A stretch of 64,000 nt of DNA from Vibrio sp. S9_S30 (GTDB lineage: Bacteria; Pseudomonadota; Gammaproteobacteria; Enterobacterales; Vibrionaceae), in contig NZ_JAAUWT010000004.1 of NCBI RefSeq assembly GCF_014694455.1, positions 62,001 to 126,000 on the forward strand. The letters run 5' to 3'. Every line of letters begins with the position of its first letter. The first letter of the stretch is position 1. This document shows positions 36,942 to 46,420 of the stretch, piece by piece. Made by a program: the position numbers and the translations under genes. The notes below the pieces were generated by a model that had not been told where the DNA came from, searched no databases, and saw nothing but the letters and a program-made list of their open reading frames with translations.

Positions 36942-39227
36942 ATGTGCATAAAACACGAAGCCTGCAGTAACAAAAGCTCTGCCTCGACTCTGTCTATCAG
37001 CAGTTGCGTTCCTATTGATTCGTTAGGCAGCAATACCAAAATCAGGACGTGCTGTGATAGTGATACCTGTTCTAGTGGAGGCGAGCCTTCGATTGAGGAA
37101 GAAGGTGAGCGGTTGCCAGAAAGTGATACGCTTTCTGGTAGTTGGAAAATTTTGGGTATGGACTGCCCATCATGTGCCCGTAAAATAGAGAATGCGGTTT
37201 CACCCCTTTCGGATGTTTCACACGCCAAGGTTCTATTCGCCACCGAAAAATTGGTGGTGCAGTACTCTAAAGCTGAAACCGTAGCATTAATTGAGCAAGC
37301 CGTTCTTAAAGCAGGCTTTCAATTCGAAGAGCCTCAAAAATCTAAACCGACCCATTTAGAAGAAAACAAATGGCTAACGCTTATTAAAAGCAACCTCAAC
37401 ATCATTACGCTATCCAGTGCAATGTTGGTTTCCGCTGTCATCAACCAATTTTCTCCGGTAATAGCCTCATGGCTGTTTACGCTCGTATTCTTTGCGGGTC
37501 TTTATCCGGTGGGTAAAAAAGCGATTCAGTTAGCGAGAAGTGGGACACCTTTCGCTATCGAAACATTGATGAGTGTTGCTGCAGTCGGTGCCTTATATCT
37601 TGGTGAAACAGTGGAAGCGACGATGGTGTTGCTACTGTTCTTACTTGGCGAGAGGTTAGAAGCTTATGCCGCTTCCAGAGCGAGGAGTGGAGTCCAGTCT
37701 CTCATGGCATTGGTCCCTGAAACCACGATACGCATTGAAGGCGGTGCTCGTGTTGAAGTGGCAGCATCCGAATTGGTTATTGGGGATATCATTGAAGTTG
37801 CGCCAGGCGATCGCTTACCTGCCGACGGCAAGTTGTTTAGCGGCAGTGCAAGCTTTGATGAGAGTGCGCTGACTGGCGAATCGGTACCTGTTGAAAAGCA
37901 GGTAGGCGATCAGGTGATGGCCGGATCAATCGTTGCCGACAAAGTGGTAAGGCTAACCATTACATCCGCACAAGGTGAAAATGCGATTGACCGAATCCTC
38001 CACTTAATTGAAGAGGCAGAATCCCAAAAAGCACCTTTGGAGCGTTTCCTCGATAAATTCAGCCGCTGGTATACGCCATTGATGATGTTAGTGTCGTTGA
38101 TGGTCATCATTACGCCACCGCTTTTCTTTGCACAGCCATGGGAAACCTGGGTGTATCGCGGTTTAGCTTTATTGTTGATTGCGTGCCCTTGTGCTTTGGT
38201 TATTTCAACGCCAGCTGCGATTACGTCGGGCTTAGCGACGGCAGCAAAACGGGGTGCCTTGATCAAGGGAGGAGCGGCTCTTGAACTATTGGGTAATATC
38301 GAGTTGGTCGCATTCGATAAAACGGGTACGCTGACGCAAGGCAAACCCGAAGTGACCGACATTATTTCTTTAAATGAACTCACTGAGGAATATCTGCTTC
38401 GAGGAGCCGCTGCGATTGAAGTTGGGTCTTCACACCCACTGGCAAAATCATTAGTGAAAAAAGCGGAAGAGGCAGGCATAGATCTGCCAGAGGCTGAAAA
38501 TAAGCAAGCGCTGGTGGGAAGTGGGATAACAGGCATTGTTGAAGGAAAGTCTTTAGCATTGATTTCGCCCTCTAAATACCAAGGGGTTGTAACTGATAGA
38601 GACAAAGAGCGCGTAGAATCCCTCGAATCCAAGGGGAAAACGGTTGTGTGGGTTGTTGTCGATGATGCCGTTGAAGGGGTGGTTGCGTGGCAGGATATTC
38701 TTCGCGTTGATGCAGCAGAAGCCATTCAGAAGTTAAAAAAACTTGGTATCGATTCCGTTATGCTAACGGGTGACAATCCATTAGCAGCAAAGGACATGGC
38801 ACAAAAGGTTTCAATGGATTTTAAAGCAAGCCTTTTACCAGCGGACAAAGTGGCTTATGTAAACCAGATGGCGGCTCAAAAAAATATAGCAATGGTTGGA
38901 GATGGCATTAACGATGCGCCAGCCATGAAAGCCGCATCGGTCGGCATTGCTATGGGGGGCGGCACGGATGTTGCGCTTGATACAGCGGATGCGGCTTTAA
39001 CTCACAGCCGGCTGGTAGAGTTACCCGCAATGATTGAGCTATCTAGAGCTACGCTAAAAAACGTTCAGCAAAATGTCGCTCTGTCACTTGGGCTTAAAGG
39101 GATCTTTTTGGTCACTAGCTTGTTGGGTATCACGGGGCTTTGGGTTGCCGTGCTTGCCGATAGTGGCGCAACGGCACTAGTGACACTGAACGCGTTGCGT
39201 TTGTTGCGATTTAAACCTCAGTCTTAA
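36942..39227 (+). CDS. zntA: Zn/Cd/Pb-exporting P-type ATPase
   Basis: Inner-membrane P1B-type ATPase of 761 residues that pumps Zn2+, Cd2+ and Pb2+ out of the cytoplasm. A cysteine-rich tail (CIKHEACS, TCCDSDTC) precedes the metal-binding HMA domain with GMDCPSCARK. Then follow the actuator TGES, the membrane metal site CPC in IACPCALVIS, phosphorylation site DKTGTLT, HP-type region SSHPLA, and hinge GDGINDAPAMK. It reads like E. coli ZntA from end to end. The ATG at 36942 is eight bases after AAGGA. The ATG at 36936 is also possible. The promoter upstream is a ZntR-type site. Confidence 0.97.
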   Translation: MCIKHEACSNKSSASTLSISSCVPIDSLGSNTKIRTCCDSDTCSSGGEPSIEEEGERLPESDTLSGSWKILGMDCPSCARKIENAVSPLSDVSHAKVLFATEKLVVQYSKAETVALIEQAVLKAGFQFEEPQKSKPTHLEENKWLTLIKSNLNIITLSSAMLVSAVINQFSPVIASWLFTLVFFAGLYPVGKKAIQLARSGTPFAIETLMSVAAVGALYLGETVEATMVLLLFLLGERLEAYAASRARSGVQSLMALVPETTIRIEGGARVEVAASELVIGDIIEVAPGDRLPADGKLFSGSASFDESALTGESVPVEKQVGDQVMAGSIVADKVVRLTITSAQGENAIDRILHLIEEAESQKAPLERFLDKFSRWYTPLMMLVSLMVIITPPLFFAQPWETWVYRGLALLLIACPCALVISTPAAITSGLATAAKRGALIKGGAALELLGNIELVAFDKTGTLTQGKPEVTDIISLNELTEEYLLRGAAAIEVGSSHPLAKSLVKKAEEAGIDLPEAENKQALVGSGITGIVEGKSLALISPSKYQGVVTDRDKERVESLESKGKTVVWVVVDDAVEGVVAWQDILRVDAAEAIQKLKKLGIDSVMLTGDNPLAAKDMAQKVSMDFKASLLPADKVAYVNQMAAQKNIAMVGDGINDAPAMKAASVGIAMGGGTDVALDTADAALTHSRLVELPAMIELSRATLKNVQQNVALSLGLKGIFLVTSLLGITGLWVAVLADSGATALVTLNALRLLRFKPQS

Positions 39228-39239
39228 AGGCTGTTCTAA

Positions 39240-39266
39240 AGGGGTGCCTTGGTGGTGCCCCTTTTT
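39240..39266 (+). terminator. terminator of zntA
   Basis: GGGGTGCC/GGTGCCCC stem (two G-T pairs) with loop TTGGT followed by TTTTT. Confidence 0.85.
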
Positions 39267-39300
39267 ACTCAGGTTTGACCGTGGTTATAGGGTTAAACTC

Positions 39301-39354
39301 ATTTCTTTCATTTCTTTCATTTCTTTCATTTCTTTCATTTCTTTCATTTCTTTC
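39301..39354. repeat. 9-bp tandem repeat, six copies
   Basis: ATTTCTTTC is repeated six times without mismatch. The strand is purely pyrimidine apart from one A per unit. Such short perfect arrays are prone to copy-number change by slippage. Confidence 0.97.
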
Positions 39355-39535
39355 GCTTGATCCATATTTGGAACATTCCAGACGATAGGATACTTGAGTG
39401 TGATTCAGATCTATAAAGTGTGAAATTGCTTGTTGCTCTATAAATAAATTCGTGAACTTGATCACCAATCAATAACGTGTAGTCGGTTACAGTAATCCAG
39501 TCCCCATTAATCAATCTAAATACCCCAAAACTTGT

Positions 39536-39577
39536 AACAAGCCGAATTCAAATGAGTTCGGCTTGTTCTCCTTTTTT
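39536..39577 (+). terminator. terminator-like hairpin with no gene upstream
   Basis: AACAAGCCGAA and TTCGGCTTGTT pair over 11 bp around a ten-base loop, followed by CTCCTTTTTT. zntA already has its own terminator 270 bases upstream, so this may end a small RNA or act as a leader attenuator for udp. Confidence 0.7.
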
Positions 39578-39666
39578 CTGGAGTAAAGTGAAAAATAAAG
39601 TGAAGGGTAAAATTCCTTTTATAATTTATAGGGGTGACGAAACAAATGACAACAAAGGAGTTCCTT

Positions 39667-40425
39667 ATGTCTGAAGCTGTATTTCACTTAGGTGTTACCA
39701 AAGAAGACCTTGCTGGCTCTGCATTGGCTATCATCCCTGGTGATCCTGCTCGTGTTCAAAAAATTGCGGAGCAAATGGAAAACCCTGTATTTTTGGCAAG
39801 TCACCGTGAATATACGTTGTACCGAGCAGAATTAGATGGAAAGCCTGTCGTGGTTTGTTCCACAGGTATCGGTGGTCCTTCAACGTCTATCGCTGTTGAA
39901 GAGCTTGCTCAACTGGGTGTTCGTACTTTCTTACGTGTGGGTACAACAGGCGCGATCCAACCACACGTGAACGTGGGCGATATGATTGTTACCACAGGTT
40001 CTGTTCGTCTAGACGGTGCCAGCCTGCATTTTGCTCCAATGGAATTCCCTGCTGTTGCTGACTTCGATATCGCGACAGCGATGAAAGAGGCGGTAGTTGA
40101 AGCTGGCGCGACGGCACATATGGGGGTAACGGCATCAAGTGATACGTTTTACCCAGGGCAAGAGCGTTACGATACCTTCTCTGGTCGTGTTGTGAAGCGT
40201 TTTCAAGGTTCCATGCAAGAATGGCAAGACATGGGTGTGCTAAATTTTGAAATGGAGTCCGCAACGTTGTTAACCATGTGTGCGAGCTCTGGTCTGAAAG
40301 CCGGTTGTATCGCGGGCGTTATCATTAACCGCACACAAAAAGAAACACCCGATCACAGCACGTTGAAAGAGACGGAAGCAAAAGCGATCAAAATCGTGGT
40401 CGAGGCAGCACGTAAAATGCTGTAA
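39667..40425 (+). CDS. udp: uridine phosphorylase
   Basis: Cytoplasmic nucleoside phosphorylase of 252 residues that converts uridine plus phosphate to uracil and ribose-1-phosphate. It follows E. coli Udp closely: [11 protein letters not shown] at the start, [12 protein letters not shown], the phosphate site [42 protein letters not shown] and [13 protein letters not shown] at the ribose site. AAGGAG lies six bases before the ATG at 39667; earlier in-frame starts are unnecessary. It is flanked by terminators, so it is a single transcription unit. Confidence 0.97.
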   Translation: MSEAVFHLGVTKEDLAGSALAIIPGDPARVQKIAEQMENPVFLASHREYTLYRAELDGKPVVVCSTGIGGPSTSIAVEELAQLGVRTFLRVGTTGAIQPHVNVGDMIVTTGSVRLDGASLHFAPMEFPAVADFDIATAMKEAVVEAGATAHMGVTASSDTFYPGQERYDTFSGRVVKRFQGSMQEWQDMGVLNFEMESATLLTMCASSGLKAGCIAGVIINRTQKETPDHSTLKETEAKAIKIVVEAARKML

Positions 40426-40448
40426 ATCCAGAGCACAAGTGCAACGTT

Positions 40449-40475
40449 AAAAAGGGCATCAGTGATGCCCTTTTT
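40449..40475. terminator. bidirectional terminator between udp and DUF1887 gene
   Basis: Fully symmetric AAAAAGGGCATC-AGT-GATGCCCTTTTT hairpin between two convergent genes. Confidence 0.94.
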
Positions 40476-40538
40476 GAGTATTAGGAAAGAAATTTAGCGA
40501 CGTGCCGAGTGCTCAACGAGCGTAAGCTTCAATAAGCT

Positions 40539-41702
40539 TTAGTCTAACTCTTCATGCCCACCAGCGTCTTTAAACCAAGAAGTGAGGTTTGACTTAAGAT
40601 CTTTTAATTCATCGGGGCCAATTAACGCTAACCCTAAGTCTTCTGCCCGAGTAATGTCGTTGTGGCGAAGTGGGCGGAAGCTAACCAACATCGCACGAGC
40701 CTGCAACCCACCAAGTAAGTCTCTGAGTGATTCCAATTTGTATAGAGTATCGTCTCCGTCGTCTCTCATGCCTTTTGTTTTACATTCAATAATGTGTAGC
40801 TTGTTATTGACGACTGTCGCGATGTCCAATTCATTTCTCACTTCTTTTTCACCAAGTTGGCGATAGACTTGAACGTTCAATGAGCGATCTTGGATGGTTG
40901 GGAGCTCGTCCTGAATTTGTTTAACAGTGCTGTGCACCAGGTTTTCTAGCCATTCACCATTGGAAAAACGCCGCGCGTCTTCGTTGGCAAACGTTAGAAC
41001 GCCATTTTCATACGTGGCTAATTCGGTATCGACAAGATCAGAGATGAGTATGTCCAATTCTCGGTAACCTTGTTGCTTTTCAGTCAGTGAAACATCCAGC
41101 TTCTGTTCTTTACGGCAGGTTGTTGCTAAGTAATTTAGTGTGGCGAGACCAGGACCAAGTTCAATGGCATTCCCCGCCCAGCGCTCTCCCAGCTGATAGA
41201 GCTTTTGATCGAGTTGCTCGGGAATGACTTGTTCAGAGAACTCACTTCTTGCCCCAAAAATCGTAAGATAATCTTCAATTTTTATGTGATCTTGCACTTG
41301 AGCATCTTCGCGTCCGTCAGGGTACAACCAGCAAAGCTTGTCACTGAATGGTTCAACCACAAAAATTGGCCAGTGATATGTGCGAAACACTTCGTAAACC
41401 GATAACAATCGATGTCTCAATCCACAGCTGGCATTGAGCTTGACGTCCACATTTCGAGTTTGCAAATCTTCCGCAAGTGCTTGAATGGATTTTTTAATTT
41501 TTGATGTATTAACAGCACTCGGGATTTCGTAAAACTCGGAAGTAATGCCTCTTGGCTTCAGTATCGAGTAGAGTCTTTGGTACATAGATTCTTGATTCTT
41601 ATCGCCAATGAATACGATGTGCGTACTTATTGTTCTGTGATCCAAAAGCGGGGTCACGAGTCGCACAGGATCTTGATCGATAATACCTACATGTACGGCC
41701 AT
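40539..41702 (-). CDS. DUF1887 protein: CARF domain plus PD-(D/E)XK nuclease (Card1/Can2-like)
   Basis: Predicted soluble 387-residue protein of the DUF1887 family. It has an N-terminal Rossmann-like CARF domain (about 1-145), a middle linker/winged-helix region (about 155-245) and a C-terminal restriction-endonuclease-like domain. The nuclease residues are all present: Glu253 (GEWLENLV), Asp293 (ELDIATV) and Glu306-Cys-Lys308 (HIIECKTKG). In CRISPR type III systems Card1/Can2 relatives are switched on by cyclic tetra-adenylate and cut DNA or RNA. Here the usual ligand loop of the N-x-T-G-G-T-K type reads NASCGLRHR (residues 90-98). No CRISPR array, cas gene or cyclase is in the window. GAGG precedes the ATG. 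Activator and biological role are unknown. Confidence 0.87.
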   Translation of the reverse strand: MAVHVGIIDQDPVRLVTPLLDHRTISTHIVFIGDKNQESMYQRLYSILKPRGITSEFYEIPSAVNTSKIKKSIQALAEDLQTRNVDVKLNASCGLRHRLLSVYEVFRTYHWPIFVVEPFSDKLCWLYPDGREDAQVQDHIKIEDYLTIFGARSEFSEQVIPEQLDQKLYQLGERWAGNAIELGPGLATLNYLATTCRKEQKLDVSLTEKQQGYRELDILISDLVDTELATYENGVLTFANEDARRFSNGEWLENLVHSTVKQIQDELPTIQDRSLNVQVYRQLGEKEVRNELDIATVVNNKLHIIECKTKGMRDDGDDTLYKLESLRDLLGGLQARAMLVSFRPLRHNDITRAEDLGLALIGPDELKDLKSNLTSWFKDAGGHEELD

Positions 41703-41908
41703 GTCATGTCCTCAATAAACGAACCTGCTGGAAAATGAGAGTAGAAAAATCAGCAAGTCATTAAGTTATGGGGATGGGGCAAATAAATAACAAGAGCCGC
41801 GCCTCGAAAACTGCATCTTTACGATATGGGCTCAACAGTGTGGTATAGAGAATAAGCACTTTGTGCCATTGATGCACTTATTGATATGGCTATTTTAAGT
41901 AAAGAAGT

Positions 41909-41931
41909 AAGCCCACGTTGAGGTGGGCTTT
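41909..41931 (-). terminator. terminator of the second MCP gene
   Basis: On the minus strand AAGCCCAC pairs with GTGGGCTT around a five-base loop, then TTACTTCTTTACTT. It separates the MCP from the DUF1887 gene. Confidence 0.75.
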
Positions 41932-41955
41932 GAGTTATAAATTGAAAGCTCAGAC

Positions 41956-43947
41956 TTAAAGCTTAAAGCGGTGAACAATATCACCTTGTTGACGGGACAG
42001 ACGCGTGAGGTCTTGGCTGACTGTTGCGATTTCAGACATCGCCTCGTAGCTTTGATTCGCGATGTTATGAATGTCGTTTAAGCTTCGAGCAATACTGCTG
42101 GATGTTGCTTGCTGCTCTGCTGCCGCTTGTGAAATATGATTACTCATGTGGCTGATTTCCAAAATCAGCGCCTGAATTTCTTCCATTGCATTGTTCGCAT
42201 GAGAAGCTTGGGTAACAGATTGCTCCATATCGTCCATGCAGCTTTTTATTACCTGACTAGCTGACTGAGAACTGCTCTGGAGGTTGCTGATCATACTTTC
42301 AATTTCACTCGTTGAATGTGTCGTTTTTTGAGCCAGCACCCTAACTTCATCTGCCACCACTGCGAAACCACGGCCTTGTTCTCCCGCGCGAGCCGCCTCG
42401 ATAGCGGCGTTTAACGCAAGTAAGTTGGTTTGCTCTGCGATACTGCTAATCACATCTAAAATAGAGCCAATTTCACTGCTCATTCGCTGAAGTTGAGAGA
42501 CAGCATTAACGGATTCATTTAATCGGTTTTCAAGCTGATTAATAGTTGAGATGTTCGCATTCATAATCTTTCTGCCAGATTCCGATGCCGTCCCCACTTG
42601 ATGAACCATATCCGAGGATCTTTGTGCACTTTGTGCAACCTCTGTGACGGAGTGTTCCATTTCCGTCATTGCGGTGGCCACTCCTGCAGTTTGTTCCCGC
42701 TGAGCGTTTAATTGGTTTTGGGCACCGACAGAGGTGCTTCTATTCGCAGACGCCACTTCGGTGAGTTCGTCAGCGGCTTCATTGAGCTCTTGCAAAATAT
42801 TATGAAGATTGTCGGCCAGTGAGTTGATATGTCGACTTACTCGACTGAATTCGTTGTCGTAGCGTATATTAATACGTTTTGTCATATCCCCAGCGGTGAG
42901 GCTTTCCAATGTCGATAAGATTCGTGTTAGTGGCTCTCGCACACTGTGTGCAACGTGGTAGCCAATTCCAAGAGCGATGGCACAAACAATCACGCCGATA
43001 CCGATAGCCTTAATGTATCCTTCTTCATAGACCGTTCCCGCTTCTTCAAGCGATTTTCCAAGTTGGTTAGAAGCCACCTCATTGAACGATTCAAGTAGCT
43101 TCATCGAATCATCCACTTTGATTGCTAAATTCGCAATGTTGTCGTAGAGCTTTTGACGCGCAATTAAGTAGGTATAATGCTGATCCAGCACGCCTCCGGC
43201 TTTTCCTACATCACGAGTAAACTGGTTAACAGACTCATCGAAGACCTCTTTTAAAGAAGGAAGATGATTGGCTAGTCCTCGGTATGCGTAATTTAAATGA
43301 GTCACGGCTTTTTTATTCTTGTTTACAGCTGCTCTCACAAATTCCGTATCACTGCTTGCAAGTGCATCAGAGGTGACCGTTTGAGAGTCTTTCAGTTTGT
43401 CGAAATAGCTCCCAGACATGACTTTTACGGCAATATTGTCTTGCTTATTGACGTGCTCCTTCATTCGAACACTGAGCTCAGTATGCAATCTATGGAAATC
43501 TCGAGATGATTTTTGCACCTCTTCCTGAGCCGAAAACATCGCCTTGTAATTGTCCATCGCCTCGATGGCTTCTTCAAAATATTGCCCCTCCATTTGACGT
43601 AAGTCCTCAATTCGAGAACCGATTTCAGGAATAGAACGGCTGGCTTCTTCTAAAGCAATCAACGCGTCTTGAAAATTATTTTGAGCTTCGATGAACGCCG
43701 CTTTGGAGTTGTCCATGCGGGATTGACTTTGCGTCGTTAGGAAATCCTTAAATGCTTTATCAGCAGAAAGTAGCCTAACACTTGTTTGGTTAGACATTGA
43801 AACTAAAGGTAAAGACGTGTTTGACACCGTCTCGAAGTTGGTGTGTATTTTATCCATTCCGCCCATCATGATAGTAATGGTCGTAATGAAGAGCACTACA
43901 ATGAGTGCAAAGCCCGCATACATGCGCCGTATGACTGAACCCTTCAT
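41956..43947 (-). CDS. methyl-accepting chemotaxis protein
   Basis: Transmembrane chemoreceptor of 663 residues. TM1 is at about 9-31. A long helical periplasmic domain (about 32-310) could be a double four-helix (HBM-like) sensor. TM2 lies at about 311-332 ([20 protein letters not shown]). HAMP and the signalling rod follow, with [20 protein letters not shown]. The ATG at 43947 has GGGAGAG six bases upstream. It lies on the same strand as the DUF1887 gene but is separated from it by a terminator. The ligand is unknown. Confidence 0.93.
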   Translation of the reverse strand: MKGSVIRRMYAGFALIVVLFITTITIMMGGMDKIHTNFETVSNTSLPLVSMSNQTSVRLLSADKAFKDFLTTQSQSRMDNSKAAFIEAQNNFQDALIALEEASRSIPEIGSRIEDLRQMEGQYFEEAIEAMDNYKAMFSAQEEVQKSSRDFHRLHTELSVRMKEHVNKQDNIAVKVMSGSYFDKLKDSQTVTSDALASSDTEFVRAAVNKNKKAVTHLNYAYRGLANHLPSLKEVFDESVNQFTRDVGKAGGVLDQHYTYLIARQKLYDNIANLAIKVDDSMKLLESFNEVASNQLGKSLEEAGTVYEEGYIKAIGIGVIVCAIALGIGYHVAHSVREPLTRILSTLESLTAGDMTKRINIRYDNEFSRVSRHINSLADNLHNILQELNEAADELTEVASANRSTSVGAQNQLNAQREQTAGVATAMTEMEHSVTEVAQSAQRSSDMVHQVGTASESGRKIMNANISTINQLENRLNESVNAVSQLQRMSSEIGSILDVISSIAEQTNLLALNAAIEAARAGEQGRGFAVVADEVRVLAQKTTHSTSEIESMISNLQSSSQSASQVIKSCMDDMEQSVTQASHANNAMEEIQALILEISHMSNHISQAAAEQQATSSSIARSLNDIHNIANQSYEAMSEIATVSQDLTRLSRQQGDIVHRFKL

Positions 43948-44596
43948 ACGTTTCTCTCCCAAATAAAAAGGCTCGAAAAGTGCCAGAACCTACAATTGTT
44001 TTTCACATTGGGGTATCGACTGAGCCAAAAAATAAATAAATGTAACGGGGGTATTTTACGATGGGTTTCAAAACTTTACTTTGACGAGCCTTAAACATTT
44101 TTGTGTGTGATATGAGTTCAGAAGTGTTTTTGGTAACAAAATTATAATTACGTTGCTCGATATAATGAGTGTGTTATGTACAGTGTTTTTTATTGTCATC
44201 TGTCATGGGTTCCGCCATACTATTGTTTCTGTATCAAAAACGTATTTGTATTATACCCAAGTAACCTCAAGATGCTTGGTTCAGCGGCTTCTTTGTATGT
44301 GAGAAGTAACTGGCTTTGAGGCAAGGCACCGATACGAAAATAGAGCTTTAAGAAGCTATCGCTTTCTTTATTAAACATCGGTAACGCAGTATGGAAGCTT
44401 GTTATACTCGTCCTTGGGAGCCTAAACACTGTTCCATGTCATCGTCAAAGAACTCGGAAAGGATTCGTCATTCCACGGCGCCCTTCTCCTAGAACAGGAA
44501 TAGCCTATGAGGCTCTGAATCCTGAGGTCACTTGAGTATACAATCAAAGAACTTGGTGTTCATTTATTGCAGTCAATCACTCAGGAGCTTGCGACT
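43948..44596. other. 649-bp intergenic region containing a repeat element
   Basis: Divergent gap between the MCP and hinT genes. The right part is a 289-bp inverted-repeat element (44252-44540). The left part is AT-rich with no feature I can name. No gene was seen. Confidence 0.6.
44252..44540. repeat. 289-bp element with 20-bp terminal inverted repeats
   Basis: The left end TATACCCAAGTAACCTCAAG (44252-44271) is the inverted match, 17 of 20 bases, of the right end CCTGAGGTCACTTGAGTATA (44521-44540). The left end recurs exactly at 28111. No open frame of useful length lies inside. Size, ends and recurrence suggest a MITE-like or Vibrio interspersed intergenic repeat. No clear flanking target duplication was seen. 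Confidence 0.75.
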
Positions 44597-44947
44597 ATGG
44601 CTGAAGAAACCATATTTACAAAGATTATCAATAAAGAAATTCCAGCAGATATTGTATTTCAAGACGATATGGTGACTGCGTTTCGCGATATTAACCCTCG
44701 TGCTCCGAAGCATATTCTGATCATTCCCAATAAACTTATTCCTACCACTAACGACGTAGAGGCCGAAGATGAAGCCATGATGGGTCGTATGTTTACCGCC
44801 GCGAGAAAAATCGCAGAGCAAGAAGGCGTGGCACAAGATGGTTACCGACTCATCGTGAATTGCAATGCTCATGGTGGGCAAGAGGTATACCATATACACA
44901 TGCATTTGGTTGGTGGACAACCACTTGGTCCTATGCTTATCAGCTAA
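44597..44947 (+). CDS. hinT: HIT-family purine nucleoside phosphoramidase HinT
   Basis: Cytoplasmic nucleotide hydrolase of 116 residues that cleaves AMP-lysine-type phosphoramidates. It is nearly collinear with E. coli HinT ([20 protein letters not shown] start, [20 protein letters not shown] core) and ends with the histidine triad HIHMHLVGG after GGQEVY. The ATG at 44597 has AGGAG nine bases upstream. The frame opens at 44567 but the extra residues do not fit the family. It heads the hinT-lpoB-thiK-ycfP-ndh gene order known in enterics and vibrios. Confidence 0.96.
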   Translation: MAEETIFTKIINKEIPADIVFQDDMVTAFRDINPRAPKHILIIPNKLIPTTNDVEAEDEAMMGRMFTAARKIAEQEGVAQDGYRLIVNCNAHGGQEVYHIHMHLVGGQPLGPMLIS

Positions 44948-45010
44948 TTAAGATAGATTTGATAGAATTCATAGCCTATTAAAAATACGAAGAAAACGTT
45001 AGGGGCCGGA

Positions 45011-46420
45011 GTGTTTTTTGTTCGAAAAACAAGTGTGATCCAAAAAGTGGCAGTTATTGGCTCAAGTGCTCTGTTGAGTGCTTGTACGACGATGTCTGCC
45101 GGAAACCTGTTTAGTCATTACAGCGAGCAAACACAAGAAGTCTATTTTGCTGTTCGCAACGGAAACTATATTGAAGCACAAGCCGGATTCACTCGCGATA
45201 TCGCTGGTCCAATCTTGGATAATATGGAAAAAGGCAGGGTATCTTTTTTAGCAAAAGACTATCCGCAAAGTTTATCGTTTCTGCAAGTGAGTGATAACGC
45301 GGTAAGAGCATTAAACGACAGGGCGGTCATTTCAGTCAGTGCAGCCGTTTCATCTATTGGCGCATTGGCGACGAATGATAATCTGACAACCTATGAACCT
45401 GCAGACTATGAATTGGGTTTTTTGCATTTATATCTAGGGTTGAATTACCTTAAGAAAAATGACTTGTCCGGTGCACTCGTTGAAATGCGCAGAGCGAACC
45501 AAGTTCAAGAGCAAGCCAAAAAGCGCAGACAATCCGAACTTGAATCGGCACAAGAATCTGCAACAAAGCAAGGTGTCTCGCCTAACATTGCTTCCATTAT
45601 GGCCAATTATCCAGACGCAGGTAAAACGCTTCAAGCGGTTCAAAATGGCTACTTACTTTATTTGTCGGCGTTGCTGTATGAAACAGACAACGATCTAAAC
45701 AGCGCTTACATCGATTACAAGCGCGCGTTAGGTGTTATGCCAGAGAATAAAGAAGTGATTGATGGTGTGCTGCGTGTCGGTCATAAGCTTGGCATGCGAC
45801 AAGATTTAAACGTGTATGAAGCGCGCTATGGTCAATACTCTAAACTGCCCGCAGATAAAGGCAGAGTGATTGTTTTGGATGAGCAGCGTATCGTGAAAGC
45901 TATGGATTCTTGGAGCTATTCTTTACCCATATACAGTTCCAGAGATGACCTGATATCAATCCATACGTTAGCCTTACCCTATTACCCAAACAGTGAGAGT
46001 TATCCGTCGGCAGGCTTGATGTTGAATGGTCAGACGTTAAACAGTTCGGAGCTTGTCGATGTCAATCTTATGGCGCAAAACAATCTTAATGAGCGGATGC
46101 CAAGCATCGTGATTCGACAAGCATTGCGTGTCGTTGCCAAAGATCAGCTTAGAAGGGAAGCGGCAAAAGAGGATGGAATCGGTAACGCATTATTCAGTAT
46201 CTGGAACGCACTTACAGAGCAAGCAGATACTCGCAGTTGGCAAACATTGCCTGCCGAGGTATACAGTAGCAGTCAACAAGTGAGTTCAGGGGAACATACT
46301 CTTGTTGTGAACGGTCAAAACTATACTTTTAATGTTAAAGCCGGACAAACTACTTTGGTTTGGGTATCACGACAAGGGACAGGATCGTCAGTGTGGCACA
46401 AACAATTAGGGGCTATCTAA
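45011..46420 (+). CDS. COG3014-type lipoprotein with helical repeats
   Basis: Predicted outer-membrane or periplasmic lipoprotein of 469 residues. The lipobox LLSAC places the lipidated cysteine near residue 25. The N-terminal half is helical and TPR-like (LGLNYLKKNDLSGALVEMRRA, YLLYLSALLYETDNDLNSAYIDYKRALG). It starts at GTG with AGGGGCCGGA just upstream. Its stop overlaps the ycfL start by one base (TAATG), and lpoB follows, so it probably belongs with peptidoglycan-synthase regulation in the envelope. Its exact role is not known. Confidence 0.8.
   Translation: MFFVRKTSVIQKVAVIGSSALLSACTTMSAGNLFSHYSEQTQEVYFAVRNGNYIEAQAGFTRDIAGPILDNMEKGRVSFLAKDYPQSLSFLQVSDNAVRALNDRAVISVSAAVSSIGALATNDNLTTYEPADYELGFLHLYLGLNYLKKNDLSGALVEMRRANQVQEQAKKRRQSELESAQESATKQGVSPNIASIMANYPDAGKTLQAVQNGYLLYLSALLYETDNDLNSAYIDYKRALGVMPENKEVIDGVLRVGHKLGMRQDLNVYEARYGQYSKLPADKGRVIVLDEQRIVKAMDSWSYSLPIYSSRDDLISIHTLALPYYPNSESYPSAGLMLNGQTLNSSELVDVNLMAQNNLNERMPSIVIRQALRVVAKDQLRREAAKEDGIGNALFSIWNALTEQADTRSWQTLPAEVYSSSQQVSSGEHTLVVNGQNYTFNVKAGQTTLVWVSRQGTGSSVWHKQLGAI

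Larger units (their letters stand above)
39228..39666. other. intergenic region between zntA and udp
   Basis: Holds the zntA terminator, a 9-bp x 6 repeat, an unassigned terminator-like hairpin and the udp leader. A plausible -10 element lies in the stretch CTTTTATAATTTATAG near 39616-39631. No real gene was seen. A minus-strand frame across the 9-bp repeat encodes a Glu-Arg-Asn repeat and is probably not translated. Confidence 0.6.

Noticed and set aside
37910..38725. 271-codon minus-strand frame
   Set aside because: It lies wholly opposite zntA, is Ser/Ala/Thr-rich and has no family features; it is a shadow of the real gene.
39265..39468. Minus-strand frame with a Glu-Arg-Asn repeat
   Set aside because: It is created by the 9-bp tandem array, overlaps the zntA terminator and has no supporting domain or start signal.
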